This document shows positions 31,279-39,986 of a stretch of DNA of 64,000 bases, one piece after another; within the stretch, counting starts at the first letter, position 1; the number at the start of each line of letters is the position of its first letter. Position numbers and translations under genes: made by a program. The stretch lies in assembly GCF_011516885.1 (NCBI RefSeq), contig NZ_WOTD01000003.1:1-64000 (forward strand). Reading direction: 5' to 3'. The notes beneath the pieces were generated by a model that was not told where the DNA came from, ran no database searches, and was given only the letters and a program-made list of their open reading frames with translations. The stretch comes from Acetobacter lambici. GTDB lineage: Bacteria; Pseudomonadota; Alphaproteobacteria; Acetobacterales; Acetobacteraceae.

Positions 31279-31493
31279 ACGCCTTCCTCCTCGCCAATAC
31301 GGCGCGCATTGACCGTTATCGGCAGTTTTGTGTCGTTTTCCATGGAAGGAAGTTCGAGCACCCAACCGTTTTTAAGCCGGACCCAGCCACCCCATAATGT
31401 TTCTTTTTCCTGCGCAACCACCAGTTGCTCAAGATCCTTTTTGGGCACATAAACCGACAAACCCCGGTCATTACGGCGCAACATCACCTTCAT
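31275..31493 (-). CDS. nifT: NifT/FixU small protein
   Basis: 72 residues matching the NifT family: KVMLRRNDRGLSVYVPKKDLEQ, then LWGGWVRLKNGWVLELP. Its function is unclear; deletion usually has little effect. Its ATG overlaps the nifZ stop and its stop overlaps the SIR2-like start. Confidence 0.93.
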   Translation of the reverse strand: MKVMLRRNDRGLSVYVPKKDLEQLVVAQEKETLWGGWVRLKNGWVLELPSMENDTKLPITVNARRIGEEEGV

Positions 31494-31774
31494 GGCACAT
31501 TCCTATTCTCAATTTCCGCATGCAGTTCACGCGCCCGCATGCCAACAATTGTGCCGCGTTCCACAAACTCTACTGCGTAAATATAGTACCGCTGCAAGAA
31601 CACACCGATATCCCGCACGTAGCCAATATCACCCTTGTGAACGAGCATTTCTCCGATCTCACGGCCGGCAAAAGTTCCGTCATTTTTGACATACCGTGTC
31701 GCCCGGACCTTGGTACCGGGCATAAAAACAGGCTTACCGCGTGTTTCTATTTCTTCCTCACGCCCCAATCCCAT
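31490..31774 (-). CDS. nifZ: NifZ, MoFe protein maturation factor
   Basis: 94 residues from ATG 31774. NifZ marks are GTKVRATRYVKNDGTF, the HKGDIGYVRDIGVFLQ block and IYAVEFVERGTIVGMR. NifZ assists formation of the second P-cluster of NifDK. The frame is open upstream, but that part lies inside the LRV gene. It overlaps the LRV gene's end by 17 bases and nifT's start by 4. Confidence 0.92.
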   Translation of the reverse strand: MGLGREEEIETRGKPVFMPGTKVRATRYVKNDGTFAGREIGEMLVHKGDIGYVRDIGVFLQRYYIYAVEFVERGTIVGMRARELHAEIENRNVP

Positions 31775-32591
31775 GATCTTCCTCTCCTGAATTGCGACCC
31801 GGCTTTTCCTCGGCAAGACGCCGCGCCACCAGATCACAAATGATTTTCTCATCATCGTTCTCCAATGTTGCGAGCATCGGATATGGCAATCTTTCAATTG
31901 ACGTAAACCGGACCCGAATATCGTGATCATGTGCGAGTTGGAGCAACAGTCCCTCCTGCGCACGGGTGGCGACAATCTGACGTACCGTTGGCTCGGGATC
32001 TGCCGCTAACGCGGGTAAATATTTAAGATCAATACCCCGTGCCACCCAACGGCGCACATCTGGTTCGGGATCATGCACGGCACTCACAAGGCTGGTAGCG
32101 GAGAGACGCCTTACAACAATAAGGCGAACAAACCAGTCCTCATCAGCAAGCATTTTCAACAATGCCGCTCCACTCAACCGACTTGCCACGGCAATACGGA
32201 CCCGCCGGTCCGGGTCTGCCATCAACGCTTCAATCCGCACGGTTGGCAGACGCAGGGCAACACCTGCGCGCACTTCGGCATCGGGGTCGTCTATCAATGC
32301 TGGTAGCCGAAAAACCGATGCAAACCGCACGGCTAACGTACGGACTTCAAAATAAGGATGATCCAGATAGTCGTTAGCACCTGATGGATTTTCACGAAAA
32401 AATCGCTCTATCCTGCGTGCGCGTGCATCGCGCACACACACACGCCCACGCCTGCACCGACCATCGCGGTGCAGTTCCTCATGCCTACAGCCTTGGCACT
32501 GGAGCTTATGACCGAGCCAGTCATGCGGTTCGGCCGTCTCCCAGGCGGAAATATCCCTGGTCTGATCGTCTCCGTTGGCATGATCTGGCAC
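31758..32591 (-). CDS. Leucine-rich-repeat-variant Fe-S protein (LRV FeS4 type)
   Basis: About 277 residues. The N-terminal cluster motif C-x2-C-x10-C-x5-C (LQCQGCRHEE to GRVCVRD) matches the 4Fe-4S domain of the Azotobacter LRV protein. It is followed by about eight repeats of some 24 residues with the pattern 'D-P-(D/E)-x-x-V-R-x-x-V-A-x-R-L', an alpha/3-10 solenoid. The start is uncertain. I prefer GTG 32591 because it comes just after the fdxN stop; the open frame to 32651 would overlap fdxN. Such proteins are found only in nif clusters; the role may be Fe-S handling or protein docking. Confidence 0.85.
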   Translation of the reverse strand: MPDHANGDDQTRDISAWETAEPHDWLGHKLQCQGCRHEELHRDGRCRRGRVCVRDARARRIERFFRENPSGANDYLDHPYFEVRTLAVRFASVFRLPALIDDPDAEVRAGVALRLPTVRIEALMADPDRRVRIAVASRLSGAALLKMLADEDWFVRLIVVRRLSATSLVSAVHDPEPDVRRWVARGIDLKYLPALAADPEPTVRQIVATRAQEGLLLQLAHDHDIRVRFTSIERLPYPMLATLENDDEKIICDLVARRLAEEKPGRNSGEEDHGIGA

Positions 32592-32605
32592 GGCTTTTGG
32601 GGTCC

Positions 32606-32800
32606 TCAGGCCGGAATGCAGGTCTTGGGTACCGGGCATACCGCAGCACATTGCGGAACATCAAACTGCCCCTCGCATTCAGTGCATTTTTTGGCATTGA
32701 TCACATACAGATCATTCTTGAGAGAAATTGCCGCATTGGGGCATTCAAATTCACAAGCACCACAGACAGTGCACTGGGACGTAACAATTTTGTAAGACAT
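32606..32800 (-). CDS. fdxN: FdxN 2[4Fe-4S] ferredoxin
   Basis: 64 residues with C-x2-C-x2-C-x3-C ([12 protein letters not shown]) and a second motif with a loop insertion ([18 protein letters not shown]), typical of FdxN downstream of nifB. It probably donates electrons to NifB or nitrogenase. It starts 32 bases after nifB. Confidence 0.93.
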   Translation of the reverse strand: MSYKIVTSQCTVCGACEFECPNAAISLKNDLYVINAKKCTECEGQFDVPQCAAVCPVPKTCIPA

Positions 32801-32832
32801 AACTTCAACCTTTCAAAAAAATCAATATGGAA

Positions 32833-34308
32833 TCAGGCACTCTGGCGCTGTTCCTGTTGCCCATTGACCTGTTCGTACCAATGGCCGATCCCCTCTTCGA
32901 TCCATTCGAGGGCATAGTCATCCGTCGCAACAATGCCTGCCGCAGCCAGAGACTCTTTGGGGCAGTCGCCAATTTTTCCGCACAGAACAGCACTCACGCC
33001 TTCAAGGGCTGCTATCACTCCATCCAGAGTTGCATCTTCCCCCCAACCGCCTTTGCAATACTGTTCGGTTTTGCGGTGCCCAACAAATTTGATGCCATGG
33101 GTCGAGATCTCGTAGATCTGAAACTCCGTGGCATGGCCGAAATGCTGGTTGATGCGTCCCCCCCCTTTTGTCGCAATTGCGACCAGAGCAGACGGGGCTT
33201 GTTGAACATCAACCAAAGACTCACTCGCCGCACGTTTGGCAGCTTCATGTTCGCCGCGCATTTCAGCCACAAGTGTCTGATAGTTCACCCGACGCGACGG
33301 ATCGTAAGCAACATTCTCCGCCAACTGGTCCAGAGTGAATTCCTGACCACGGTCCTCGCCCAAAAGCCCTACCGCGTCAGCGCGGCACTGCCTGCAATGC
33401 CGCATGAGCTTTGCGCCGCCCTCCAACTGGTCCTGTAGCGCCTTCAGTTCGGCAGGAGTTGGGCCGCGCTGACCGGTCAACCCATAATGGGTGCCATGTG
33501 CAGGATCGGAAATAAGGGGCATAATATTATGTAGAAATGCGCCTTTTTCCTTCACAACCCGATTGACTTCCAACAGGTGTGTATCGTTCACACCGGGGAT
33601 CATGACCGAATTGATTTTTGTGAGAATGCCCCGTTCGGTCAGCATCTCCAGTCCCAGCATCTGGCGTTCATGCAGGATTTTTGAGGCATCCAGACCCGTC
33701 CAGCGCCGGTTTTTATAAAAAATCCACGGGTAGATCTGCACACCAATCTCTGGATCAACCATGTTGATGGTAATTGTGACATGATCGATGTTCATGCTCG
33801 CAATTTCATCCACATGATCGGGCAGAGCCAGACCATTGGTGGACAAACACAGTTTGATATCTGGTATATCGGCCGAGATCAGACCAAACGTCTCGCGTGT
33901 TTTTTTCCAGTCGTAACACGCATCTCCCGGCCCTGCGATGCCGAGCACGGAAAGCTGCGGAACCTCATTGGCAACGGTAATAACCTTGCGTTGTGCCTGA
34001 TCTGGCGTCAGTTTTTCCGAAACAACGCCCGGCCGACTTTCGTTGGCACAATCATATTTGCGGTTACAGTAGTTACACTGAATGTTACATGCTGGAGCCA
34101 CAGCCACATGCATTCGCGCAAAATAATGATGCGCTTCCTCCGAATAACACGGATGATCCTTGATCTTTGCCCATATTTCCTCGGGCATGGAATCCGGTTT
34201 ATCAGAACTCCCGCACTGAGACGACGAGCACCCGCCTGAGAGCGCTTCTCGCATGGTTTCCGCACCACTGTCTGCAAAATCTTGCAGACCGATCAACTGC
34301 CCGGCCAT
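32833..34308 (-). CDS. nifB: NifB, radical SAM FeMo-co precursor synthase
   Basis: 491 residues with a radical-SAM motif C-x3-C-x2-C (ACNIQCNYC) near residue 75 and further cluster Cys near the N-terminus (GGCSSSQCGSS) and in HCRQCRADAVG. The C-terminal 140 residues form a NifX-like domain (GGGRINQHFGHATEFQIYE). It makes NifB-co, the core of FeMo-co, from two 4Fe-4S clusters and SAM. ATG 34308 has GAGAAGGG upstream. It heads the nifB-fdxN-LRV-nifZ-nifT-SIR2 operon. Confidence 0.96.
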   Translation of the reverse strand: MAGQLIGLQDFADSGAETMREALSGGCSSSQCGSSDKPDSMPEEIWAKIKDHPCYSEEAHHYFARMHVAVAPACNIQCNYCNRKYDCANESRPGVVSEKLTPDQAQRKVITVANEVPQLSVLGIAGPGDACYDWKKTRETFGLISADIPDIKLCLSTNGLALPDHVDEIASMNIDHVTITINMVDPEIGVQIYPWIFYKNRRWTGLDASKILHERQMLGLEMLTERGILTKINSVMIPGVNDTHLLEVNRVVKEKGAFLHNIMPLISDPAHGTHYGLTGQRGPTPAELKALQDQLEGGAKLMRHCRQCRADAVGLLGEDRGQEFTLDQLAENVAYDPSRRVNYQTLVAEMRGEHEAAKRAASESLVDVQQAPSALVAIATKGGGRINQHFGHATEFQIYEISTHGIKFVGHRKTEQYCKGGWGEDATLDGVIAALEGVSAVLCGKIGDCPKESLAAAGIVATDDYALEWIEEGIGHWYEQVNGQQEQRQSA

Positions 34309-34343
34309 CTGCCCTTCTCCCCTTCATTGGTAAGAAGAAAGAC

Positions 34344-34358
34344 GCAAAATTCATGCCA
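34344..34358 (-). promoter_or_regulatory. Sigma-54 promoter of the nifB operon
   Basis: The minus strand reads TGGCATGAATTTTGC, GG and GC 10 bases apart, 35 bases before nifB. No perfect NifA dyad was found upstream; TGTATCCGACTTTAGA at 34509-34524 (TGT-N10-AGA) is a one-mismatch candidate. Confidence 0.8.
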
Positions 34359-34519
34359 AGCTGATCTACCATCATCCAAAATATGATCAGAGACGTTAGA
34401 AAGACCACTGCACGGCAAAAGCTACGGCGACCACAAATGCCTGCCCGCTCCATGCCACAACGCAAAGCCTCTCCCGAGCACGACCATGGTGGAAGTCTTG
34501 GTTTATTATGTATCCGACT

Positions 34520-36202
34520 TTAGAACTTCTTGATTGGTATTCCATTTTTACGCAAAGCGTAACCTACCTGCCGCGGCGTCAACCCCAGAATACGCGCAGC
34601 TTTAGCCTGAACCCAGCCAGCCTTTTCCATTGCATCTTCAAGGATTTCCTTCTCCGAACGCACCGATGACGGTGCATCAACCGGAGGAGACGATGGTGAT
34701 GGTGGCACTTCTTGCAAAGAGAGCAGGAGTGGCTCCTTGGCGGGGGGAGTTACAGCTTTATCCGCTCCCCCTACCTGCCACAGAACGGAAGAAAGACATC
34801 CTTCGCTATGGCAGGCAAAGTCATCCTCACCAATAACAATCCCGCGTGAAAGAGTCGCTGTTCTTCGAATACAGTTTTCCAATTCACGCACATTACCCGG
34901 AAAATAGCAGCCGCTTAGAACCGAAAGTCCATTGGGATCGATCTGTAATTCAGTCCCATTTTCCTGATTAAAGCGATCCAGAAATTCCTGTGCCAGCAAA
35001 GGAATATCTGTTGGCCGCTCGCGCAGGGATGGCAGAAAAACTGGAATAACACTTAGCCGATAATAAAGATCCGCGCGGAATTTTCCTTTAGTAACCGCAT
35101 CTTCCAGATCTCGGTTTGTAGCGGCCACAATACGCACGTTCACTTTTAATGTCCGTGTTCCCCCCACCCGCTCAAATTCACCCTCCTGAAGAACACGTAA
35201 GAGCTTTGCCTGAAAAGACGCTGAAATTTCTCCAATTTCATCAAGAAACAACGTACCACTATCTGCAAGTTCAAAACGCCCCTTGCGGGCCGTAACTGCT
35301 CCGGTAAACGCACCTTTTTCATGCCCGAACAGTTCAGATTCAAGAACCGTTTCCGGCAAAGCCGCGCAATTGAGCTTGATAAAAGGCGCTTTAGCACGAG
35401 GGGAGGACTGATGCAGAGCCCGCGCGAACACCTCCTTGCCCGTACCGGACTCCCCACGCAGGAGGACGGTGGCATTACTACGCGCCACAATACGAATTTT
35501 TTCCATGACCGCCGTAATTGCGGGGCTTTCCCCCACAATTCGGACATCCGCCATATCAGCCGGAGTTGTTACCCCCAGCTTGGCGACCTCGGTCCGGCGG
35601 TCCAGATCTCCCATAAGTCTTTCGCGGTCACGCTCTACCAGCCTGTGCAAACGAACAGTCTGCCCGATCAGGTTACCCACCATGGCGAGCAGGCGCGTAT
35701 TCAACGCAATAACCGGAGAATCTGGCGAAAAAGCCTTACAATCCACAACAAGGATTCCAATAATTCCATCCCGTCCTGGAATGGGTACGCCAATTAAGCC
35801 GACCTGCCGTGGATTTACCGCCCATGCGGGTTTTGCGCGAAAACCAATTGTCTGGTCATTTGCAATATCAGGAACAATCAGAGGCGCTTTGTGTGTGACA
35901 ATATGGCCCAGAACACGTTCGGGCATGGACATGAAGTAGTCACGGGAAATAACGGGGTCTCCATGCGACCCCACAATCCGCTCCACCCTGTCACCCTCAC
36001 CGAGCAACACACACACACACGCGTTCATATCAAGAAAATTCTCAAGTGTTGCAAACACCTGAACAAGCATCACGCCAAGCTCAATGGGAGAGCACAGTAT
36101 CCGGGAGATTTCATACAGTCCCGACAGAGCTACCTCGGCACTCGTTTCCGTTATGCCCGTTGTAGCAGACATAATGCCCTGACTGTCTTTTCGTAGCGTC
36201 AT
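34520..36202 (-). CDS. nifA: NifA, sigma-54-dependent nif activator (oxygen-sensitive class)
   Basis: 560 residues. It has an N-terminal GAF domain (about 25-190) and a central AAA+ domain with Walker A GESGTGKE, the sigma-54 contact GAFTGA and Walker [13 protein letters not shown]-terminal Fis-type HTH ([21 protein letters not shown]) follows. Between AAA+ and HTH the spacing C-x11-C-x19-C-x4-C (from GCYFPGN to CHSEGC) is exactly that of rhizobial, redox-sensitive NifA. ATG 36172 (MSATTG, AGGG upstream) is an alternative start. There is no nifL, which fits direct oxygen sensing. rpoN lies upstream with a 217-base gap. Confidence 0.95.
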   Translation of the reverse strand: MTLRKDSQGIMSATTGITETSAEVALSGLYEISRILCSPIELGVMLVQVFATLENFLDMNACVCVLLGEGDRVERIVGSHGDPVISRDYFMSMPERVLGHIVTHKAPLIVPDIANDQTIGFRAKPAWAVNPRQVGLIGVPIPGRDGIIGILVVDCKAFSPDSPVIALNTRLLAMVGNLIGQTVRLHRLVERDRERLMGDLDRRTEVAKLGVTTPADMADVRIVGESPAITAVMEKIRIVARSNATVLLRGESGTGKEVFARALHQSSPRAKAPFIKLNCAALPETVLESELFGHEKGAFTGAVTARKGRFELADSGTLFLDEIGEISASFQAKLLRVLQEGEFERVGGTRTLKVNVRIVAATNRDLEDAVTKGKFRADLYYRLSVIPVFLPSLRERPTDIPLLAQEFLDRFNQENGTELQIDPNGLSVLSGCYFPGNVRELENCIRRTATLSRGIVIGEDDFACHSEGCLSSVLWQVGGADKAVTPPAKEPLLLSLQEVPPSPSSPPVDAPSSVRSEKEILEDAMEKAGWVQAKAARILGLTPRQVGYALRKNGIPIKKF

Positions 36203-36419
36203 GTCATGTTTCCCGCAACCGTATTACCACCCAGCCGGTTATGTGAGCTTGCGACATCGCCCCCACAGCATACTATGAAACGATTCCGAAATGAATAGAG
36301 GTATTAATATACCCTTTGTGGAGTCCATAGTTGAAAAAACATTATTTCATTTCATAAATTTTTATAATGATTCTCAAGTATTCTTGAATGGTTTCAGGCG
36401 AATATATTCATGCTCCACC

Positions 36420-37787
36420 TTACCCACCTCTACCACGCAGCAAATTTTTCCGTTTTCTGACGAAAGATGGCGGTATGTTCAGGATATCCCTATATTTAGC
36501 AACTGTTCTCCGTGCGATAACAATGCCTTTCTCCCGCAGAAGACGCACAAGATCATCATCTGAAAAAACCGACTTGGGTTCTTCTTCTGCAACCAGACGC
36601 CGGATAATTTCGCGCACTGCCTCCGCACTATGTGCCTGCTGGGTATCGCCCGCAAGAACAGAAGAAAAGAAGAAGCGTAGAGCAAAAATTCCTTGTGGGG
36701 TGGTCACCGCCTTACCCATAACGGCTCTGCTGACTGTGCTTTCATGCACACCAACTCCCTCCGCCACATCCTTAAGTGTAAGAGGCACAAGCCCCGAGGC
36801 GCCATGCACAAGGAAAGCTTCCTGCCGCCGAAAAATTTCCCGCGCCACACGTAACAACGTGTTGCAACGCAGTTCCATCCCACGGACCAGCCAGTTAGCC
36901 TGTGTATGCCACTGGTCCAGAAACCATGTGACCTGACGATCCTGTTTACGCACCGCCTGCCCCCGCAGGCTGACCCGTGTCTGAAGGTCGTGCACCAGCA
37001 TGACACGTGGCAGAGTCTGGGCATTCAGTTCCACAACCCAGTCCCCATGTCCGTCAGCGCTGACAATAAGATCAGACATACGCACCGGCAGCATCTCAGC
37101 ACCGGCATCAAACCCGGGTTTGGGATTAAGCCTTTTCAGCTCGGCAATCATGCCATCCAGCGTTGCCTTATCTACCTGACACTGCCTGCCCAGACGCGAC
37201 ATTTCCCCACGCGCCAAAGTATCCATATGATCAAGCAGCTTTTCCATCGGCCCATCCAGACAACCGCGTTCCTGAAGCTGCACTGCCAGACATTCACGCA
37301 AGGACCGTGCGAATATCCCCACCGGCTCAAAGCGCATCATATTCAGGCGAACACGTTCAATTTCCTCCGCCGGTCGCCCCGTGCGTTGCGCAAGCACGTC
37401 CACACTCTCCGACAGACGGCCAGCGGCGTCCAATGCCTCGATCAGATAGGCGCCAATCAGCATATCCTGCTGGCTGGCCGTGGACAGGCGCAACTGCTCG
37501 TATAGCTGATCCGTAAGGGAAAGCGGCACATCAGGCAGACGCGCAGTACCATCGTCCTCTCTCTGACTACCCTGGGAGAACATGTCCATACGTCCACGCT
37601 CAAAACGTGGAGCAAGTGGTGCGGCAGGATCAACTGAAGGAAGCTCAAGAAAAGGGTTGGAGGCCGCCTGCTCCTCCAGATAAGCCTGCAGGTCCGCGTT
37701 TGTAAGGTGGAGCAAATGGAGCGCCTGACGCATCTGTCCATTCATGAACAGACCGTGGCTTTGCCGCATTTCCTGACCTTGCAACAT
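36420..37787 (-). CDS. rpoN: RNA polymerase sigma-54 factor
   Basis: 455 residues. It has an N-terminal Gln/Leu-rich activator-response region (QMRQALHLLHLTNADLQAYLEEQAASNPFLE), a core-binding region, an HTH near VAEGVGVHESTVSRAV and, close to the C-terminus, the RpoN box ARRTVAKYRDILNIP, which reads the -24 element. It lies next to nifA and is preceded by a consensus sigma-54 promoter and a nested palindrome, which suggests self-activation and a copy dedicated to nitrogen fixation. Whether another rpoN exists elsewhere cannot be seen. Confidence 0.95.
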   Translation of the reverse strand: MLQGQEMRQSHGLFMNGQMRQALHLLHLTNADLQAYLEEQAASNPFLELPSVDPAAPLAPRFERGRMDMFSQGSQREDDGTARLPDVPLSLTDQLYEQLRLSTASQQDMLIGAYLIEALDAAGRLSESVDVLAQRTGRPAEEIERVRLNMMRFEPVGIFARSLRECLAVQLQERGCLDGPMEKLLDHMDTLARGEMSRLGRQCQVDKATLDGMIAELKRLNPKPGFDAGAEMLPVRMSDLIVSADGHGDWVVELNAQTLPRVMLVHDLQTRVSLRGQAVRKQDRQVTWFLDQWHTQANWLVRGMELRCNTLLRVAREIFRRQEAFLVHGASGLVPLTLKDVAEGVGVHESTVSRAVMGKAVTTPQGIFALRFFFSSVLAGDTQQAHSAEAVREIIRRLVAEEEPKSVFSDDDLVRLLREKGIVIARRTVAKYRDILNIPPSFVRKRKNLLRGRGG

Positions 37788-37869
37788 CAGCCTTCATCCC
37801 GCTTTGCCATACGCATGTGGCAGAGAAGAGTACTTCCCATCAACATCGACACGAGCAGTCCCTCCCGTT

Positions 37870-37909
37870 GTTTCATGAAACGTTGTTAGGAAAAACGTTT
37901 CATGAAAAC
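37870..37909. repeat. Nested palindromes at the rpoN transcription start
   Basis: Two copies of the palindrome GTTTCATGAAA(C/A), at 37870-37881 and 37897-37908, are arranged as a larger inverted repeat: TTTCATGAAACGTT (37871-37884), a 9-base loop, then AACGTTTCATGAAA (37894-37907). The block overlaps the start site predicted by the adjacent -24/-12 promoter. It could be a tandem repressor operator or an RNA hairpin in the rpoN leader. The centres are 27 bases apart. Confidence 0.7.
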
Positions 37910-37912
37910 GAC

Positions 37913-37927
37913 GCAAAAACCGTGCCA
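37913..37927 (-). promoter_or_regulatory. Sigma-54 promoter upstream of rpoN
   Basis: The minus strand reads TGGCACGGTTTTTGC, a complete consensus match, 126 bases before the rpoN start. A TGT-N10-ACG half-match to the NifA site lies at 37979-37994, overlapping the end of mop. Confidence 0.8.
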
Positions 37928-37984
37928 GTTTTTATGGAATTATGAAAATTCTCCTTATCCCGGCGGCTCGGCCAGTGGTGTTAT

Positions 37985-38194
37985 TCAATCAACGCCCACC
38001 ATTACGTCCGATGCCTTGATAACGGCGTAAACGGGTTCGCCATCTTTCAGGCCAAGTTCAGCCACGGCTTCGTTGGTAATAGCCGCCATGACAATGGCGC
38101 CGCCGTCAATTTCGATGCTAACATGAGATGTTGTCGCACCTTTTTCAATCTTGCTGACTTTGCCTTTGATCTGGTTGCGTGCGCTAATTTTCAT
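37985..38194 (-). CDS. mop: Mop molybdenum-pterin/molybdate-binding protein
   Basis: 69 residues forming a single TOBE/Mop domain: MKISARNQIKGKVSKIEKGATTSHVSIEI, the usual SARNQ start, then LKDGEPVYAVIKASDVMVG. Such molbindins store or buffer molybdate. It is divergent from modABC and upstream of rpoN. Because the ModC here lacks its own TOBE domain, Mop may partly supply that sensing function (inference). Confidence 0.93.
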   Translation of the reverse strand: MKISARNQIKGKVSKIEKGATTSHVSIEIDGGAIVMAAITNEAVAELGLKDGEPVYAVIKASDVMVGVD

Positions 38195-38219
38195 TGTTTT
38201 CTCTCCAAATTTTTATCAG

Positions 38220-38247
38220 ATATCTATTCCCATTCGGATATAGATAT
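38220..38247. promoter_or_regulatory. Inverted repeat between mop and modA, Mo-box-like
   Basis: ATATCTAT (38220-38227) and ATAGATAT (38240-38247) form a perfect 8-base inverted repeat with a 12-base spacer, 26 bases upstream of the mop start. ModE-type sites are A/T-rich dyads of broadly this kind in mod promoters, but the match is not close and no modE gene is in the window. Confidence 0.4.
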
Positions 38248-38441
38248 AGTATTCAAGGAACTTTCCTGCTCCCAGTCCATACACTGCCATTTCCTGACCG
38301 TAATGGCCTACAAAATTTTCTGGCTCTCAAGAAGAATTTTTTTAGCTTATCAGCCAACAATATCAAAATCTGGCGGAATAGAATGATCCACCACCCCAGC
38401 AAGCCCGAACACCTACAAAAGCACTCCACACCTTACCATTT

Positions 38442-38456
38442 TGGCACGTTTTTTGC
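38442..38456 (+). promoter_or_regulatory. Sigma-54 promoter of modABC
   Basis: The plus strand reads TGGCACGTTTTTTGC, a full match to the -24/-12 consensus, 38 bases before the modA start chosen here. It would tie molybdate uptake to the nitrogenase regulon. No perfect NifA dyad was found in the 140 bases upstream. Confidence 0.8.
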
Positions 38457-38493
38457 GTTATTACGGACACATGCCACTGCAGGAGACTTGCTT

Positions 38494-39291
38494 ATGAACG
38501 CATTTCGTTCCGATTTCGACACGGATGGCATGAACCTGACATTCCGCCCAATCCGCCTGCCGCTCCTCTGCTTTATTATGGCAGGGCCTCTCCTCCCCAC
38601 AGTGGCTCGGGCTGAGCAGGCCCGCATGGCCATTGCCGCAAACTTTATTGGTCCGACCAAGGAACTGATTGCAGACTTCATGCAAAAAACTGGTGATGTG
38701 ATTATTCCCAGCTTTGGCTCCAGCGGCCAATTCGTGATCCAGATCGAACAGGGCGCTGGCTATGACGGATTCTTGTCCGCGGACGAAGCCAAGCCAGAAA
38801 AACTACTCAAGGACGGGTTTGGCGTGGAAAAAAGCCAGTTCACCTACGCAATTGGCAAACTGGTGCTGTGGAGCAATACCCCGGCTTACCCGGCGAGTGA
38901 GAGCACATTGCGGGCCGCGCGCTTCAGCCACCTTGCCCTTTGCAAGCCCGACGTCGCCCCATATGGCGCAGCCGCCGTAGCGACACTCAAACAGTTACGC
39001 CTTGAACAGATCCTCCAACCCCGTATTGTCATGGGGCTGGACATTGCTCAGGCTTATCAGTTCGTCCAGAGCGGTAATGCAGAGTTGGGGTTTGTCGCCC
39101 TCTCCCAGTTGCACAACAAGTCTGCTGGCACAATCTGGGTTGTGCCGTCCAATCTTTACCCACCCATCCACCAGAATGCCCTTTTGCTCCGGCAGGGGGA
39201 GCAGAACCATGTTGCCCGCGCTTTTCTTGCCTACCTGCAAAGCAAGCCCGCACAGGCCATCATCGCGACATATGGATATGACATGCCATGA
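38494..39291 (+). CDS. modA: ModA periplasmic molybdate-binding protein
   Basis: 265 residues from ATG 38494, which has AGGAGA 7 bases upstream; the frame is open further left, into the promoter, so I reject earlier starts. A signal peptide ends near VARAEQ (about residue 41). The mature part has the ModA fold, MAIAANFIGPTKELIADFMQKTG and FGSSGQFVIQIEQGAGYDGFLSADEA. It delivers molybdate to ModBC. Its stop overlaps modB by 4 bases. Confidence 0.92.
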   Translation: MNAFRSDFDTDGMNLTFRPIRLPLLCFIMAGPLLPTVARAEQARMAIAANFIGPTKELIADFMQKTGDVIIPSFGSSGQFVIQIEQGAGYDGFLSADEAKPEKLLKDGFGVEKSQFTYAIGKLVLWSNTPAYPASESTLRAARFSHLALCKPDVAPYGAAAVATLKQLRLEQILQPRIVMGLDIAQAYQFVQSGNAELGFVALSQLHNKSAGTIWVVPSNLYPPIHQNALLLRQGEQNHVARAFLAYLQSKPAQAIIATYGYDMP

Positions 39292-39986
39292 TGGGACCAA
39301 ACGCCATGTTTGACCCCAACAGCATCTTTACTGCCCTGCGTCTTAGCGTAACACTGGCTCTCGTAACGGTAGTCATCGCGGTCAGTATTGGCATTCCTCT
39401 TGCTTGGTGGCTGGCTTACAGCCGCAACTGGTGGCGCGATGTGTGTTCCAGCATTATCACTCTGCCTCTGGTGTTACCCCCAACGGTCTTAGGTTTTTAC
39501 CTTCTTCTCGCTCTCGGACCATCGGGCCTTGGTGCAGTGGCAGCCCACATAACCGGCAGATCAACCTTTGCATTCAGCTTTGCCGGTTTGACCATTGGCT
39601 CCGTCATTGCCGCACTCCCCTATATTGTACAGTCCACCCAAGCTGCGTTTGAAACCATCGGCCACAAACCAATTGAAATCGCCTACACACTACGCACGCC
39701 CCCATTGCGGGCATTCCTGAGTGTCGCTCTTCCGCTGGCCGCTCCGGGCATTATAGCTGGAGCCGTTATTGCTTTTGCCCATACAATTGGTGAGTTTGGT
39801 CTGGTGCTCATGATCGGGGGGGATATTCCCGGCCAGACCCGCCTTTTATCCATCATGCTTTTTGATAGTGTGGAAACAGGAGACTGGGCCTCCGCCCATG
39901 CCATAGCCGGAGGCATGGTGGCATTCGCCTTTATGATCATTCTGATCCTGCGCTTAACACAAAAACGCCTGACCCCCCGGACCTGA
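39288..39986 (+). CDS. modB: ModB molybdate ABC transporter permease
   Basis: 232 residues with about five membrane helices and the permease EAA-like loop (IAYTLRTPPLRAFLSVALPLAAPGI). TLPLVLPPTVLGFYLLLALG is the usual ModB second-helix region. It overlaps both modA and modC by a few bases, so the three genes form one translationally linked operon. Confidence 0.93.
   Translation: MMGPNAMFDPNSIFTALRLSVTLALVTVVIAVSIGIPLAWWLAYSRNWWRDVCSSIITLPLVLPPTVLGFYLLLALGPSGLGAVAAHITGRSTFAFSFAGLTIGSVIAALPYIVQSTQAAFETIGHKPIEIAYTLRTPPLRAFLSVALPLAAPGIIAGAVIAFAHTIGEFGLVLMIGGDIPGQTRLLSIMLFDSVETGDWASAHAIAGGMVAFAFMIILILRLTQKRLTPRT

Noticed and set aside
36215-36229. Sigma-54-like TGGTAATACGGTTGC upstream of nifA
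   Set aside because: The -24 half is poor, and the predicted start would fall at the first nifA ATG (36202). It works only if translation starts at 36172, so I do not call it.
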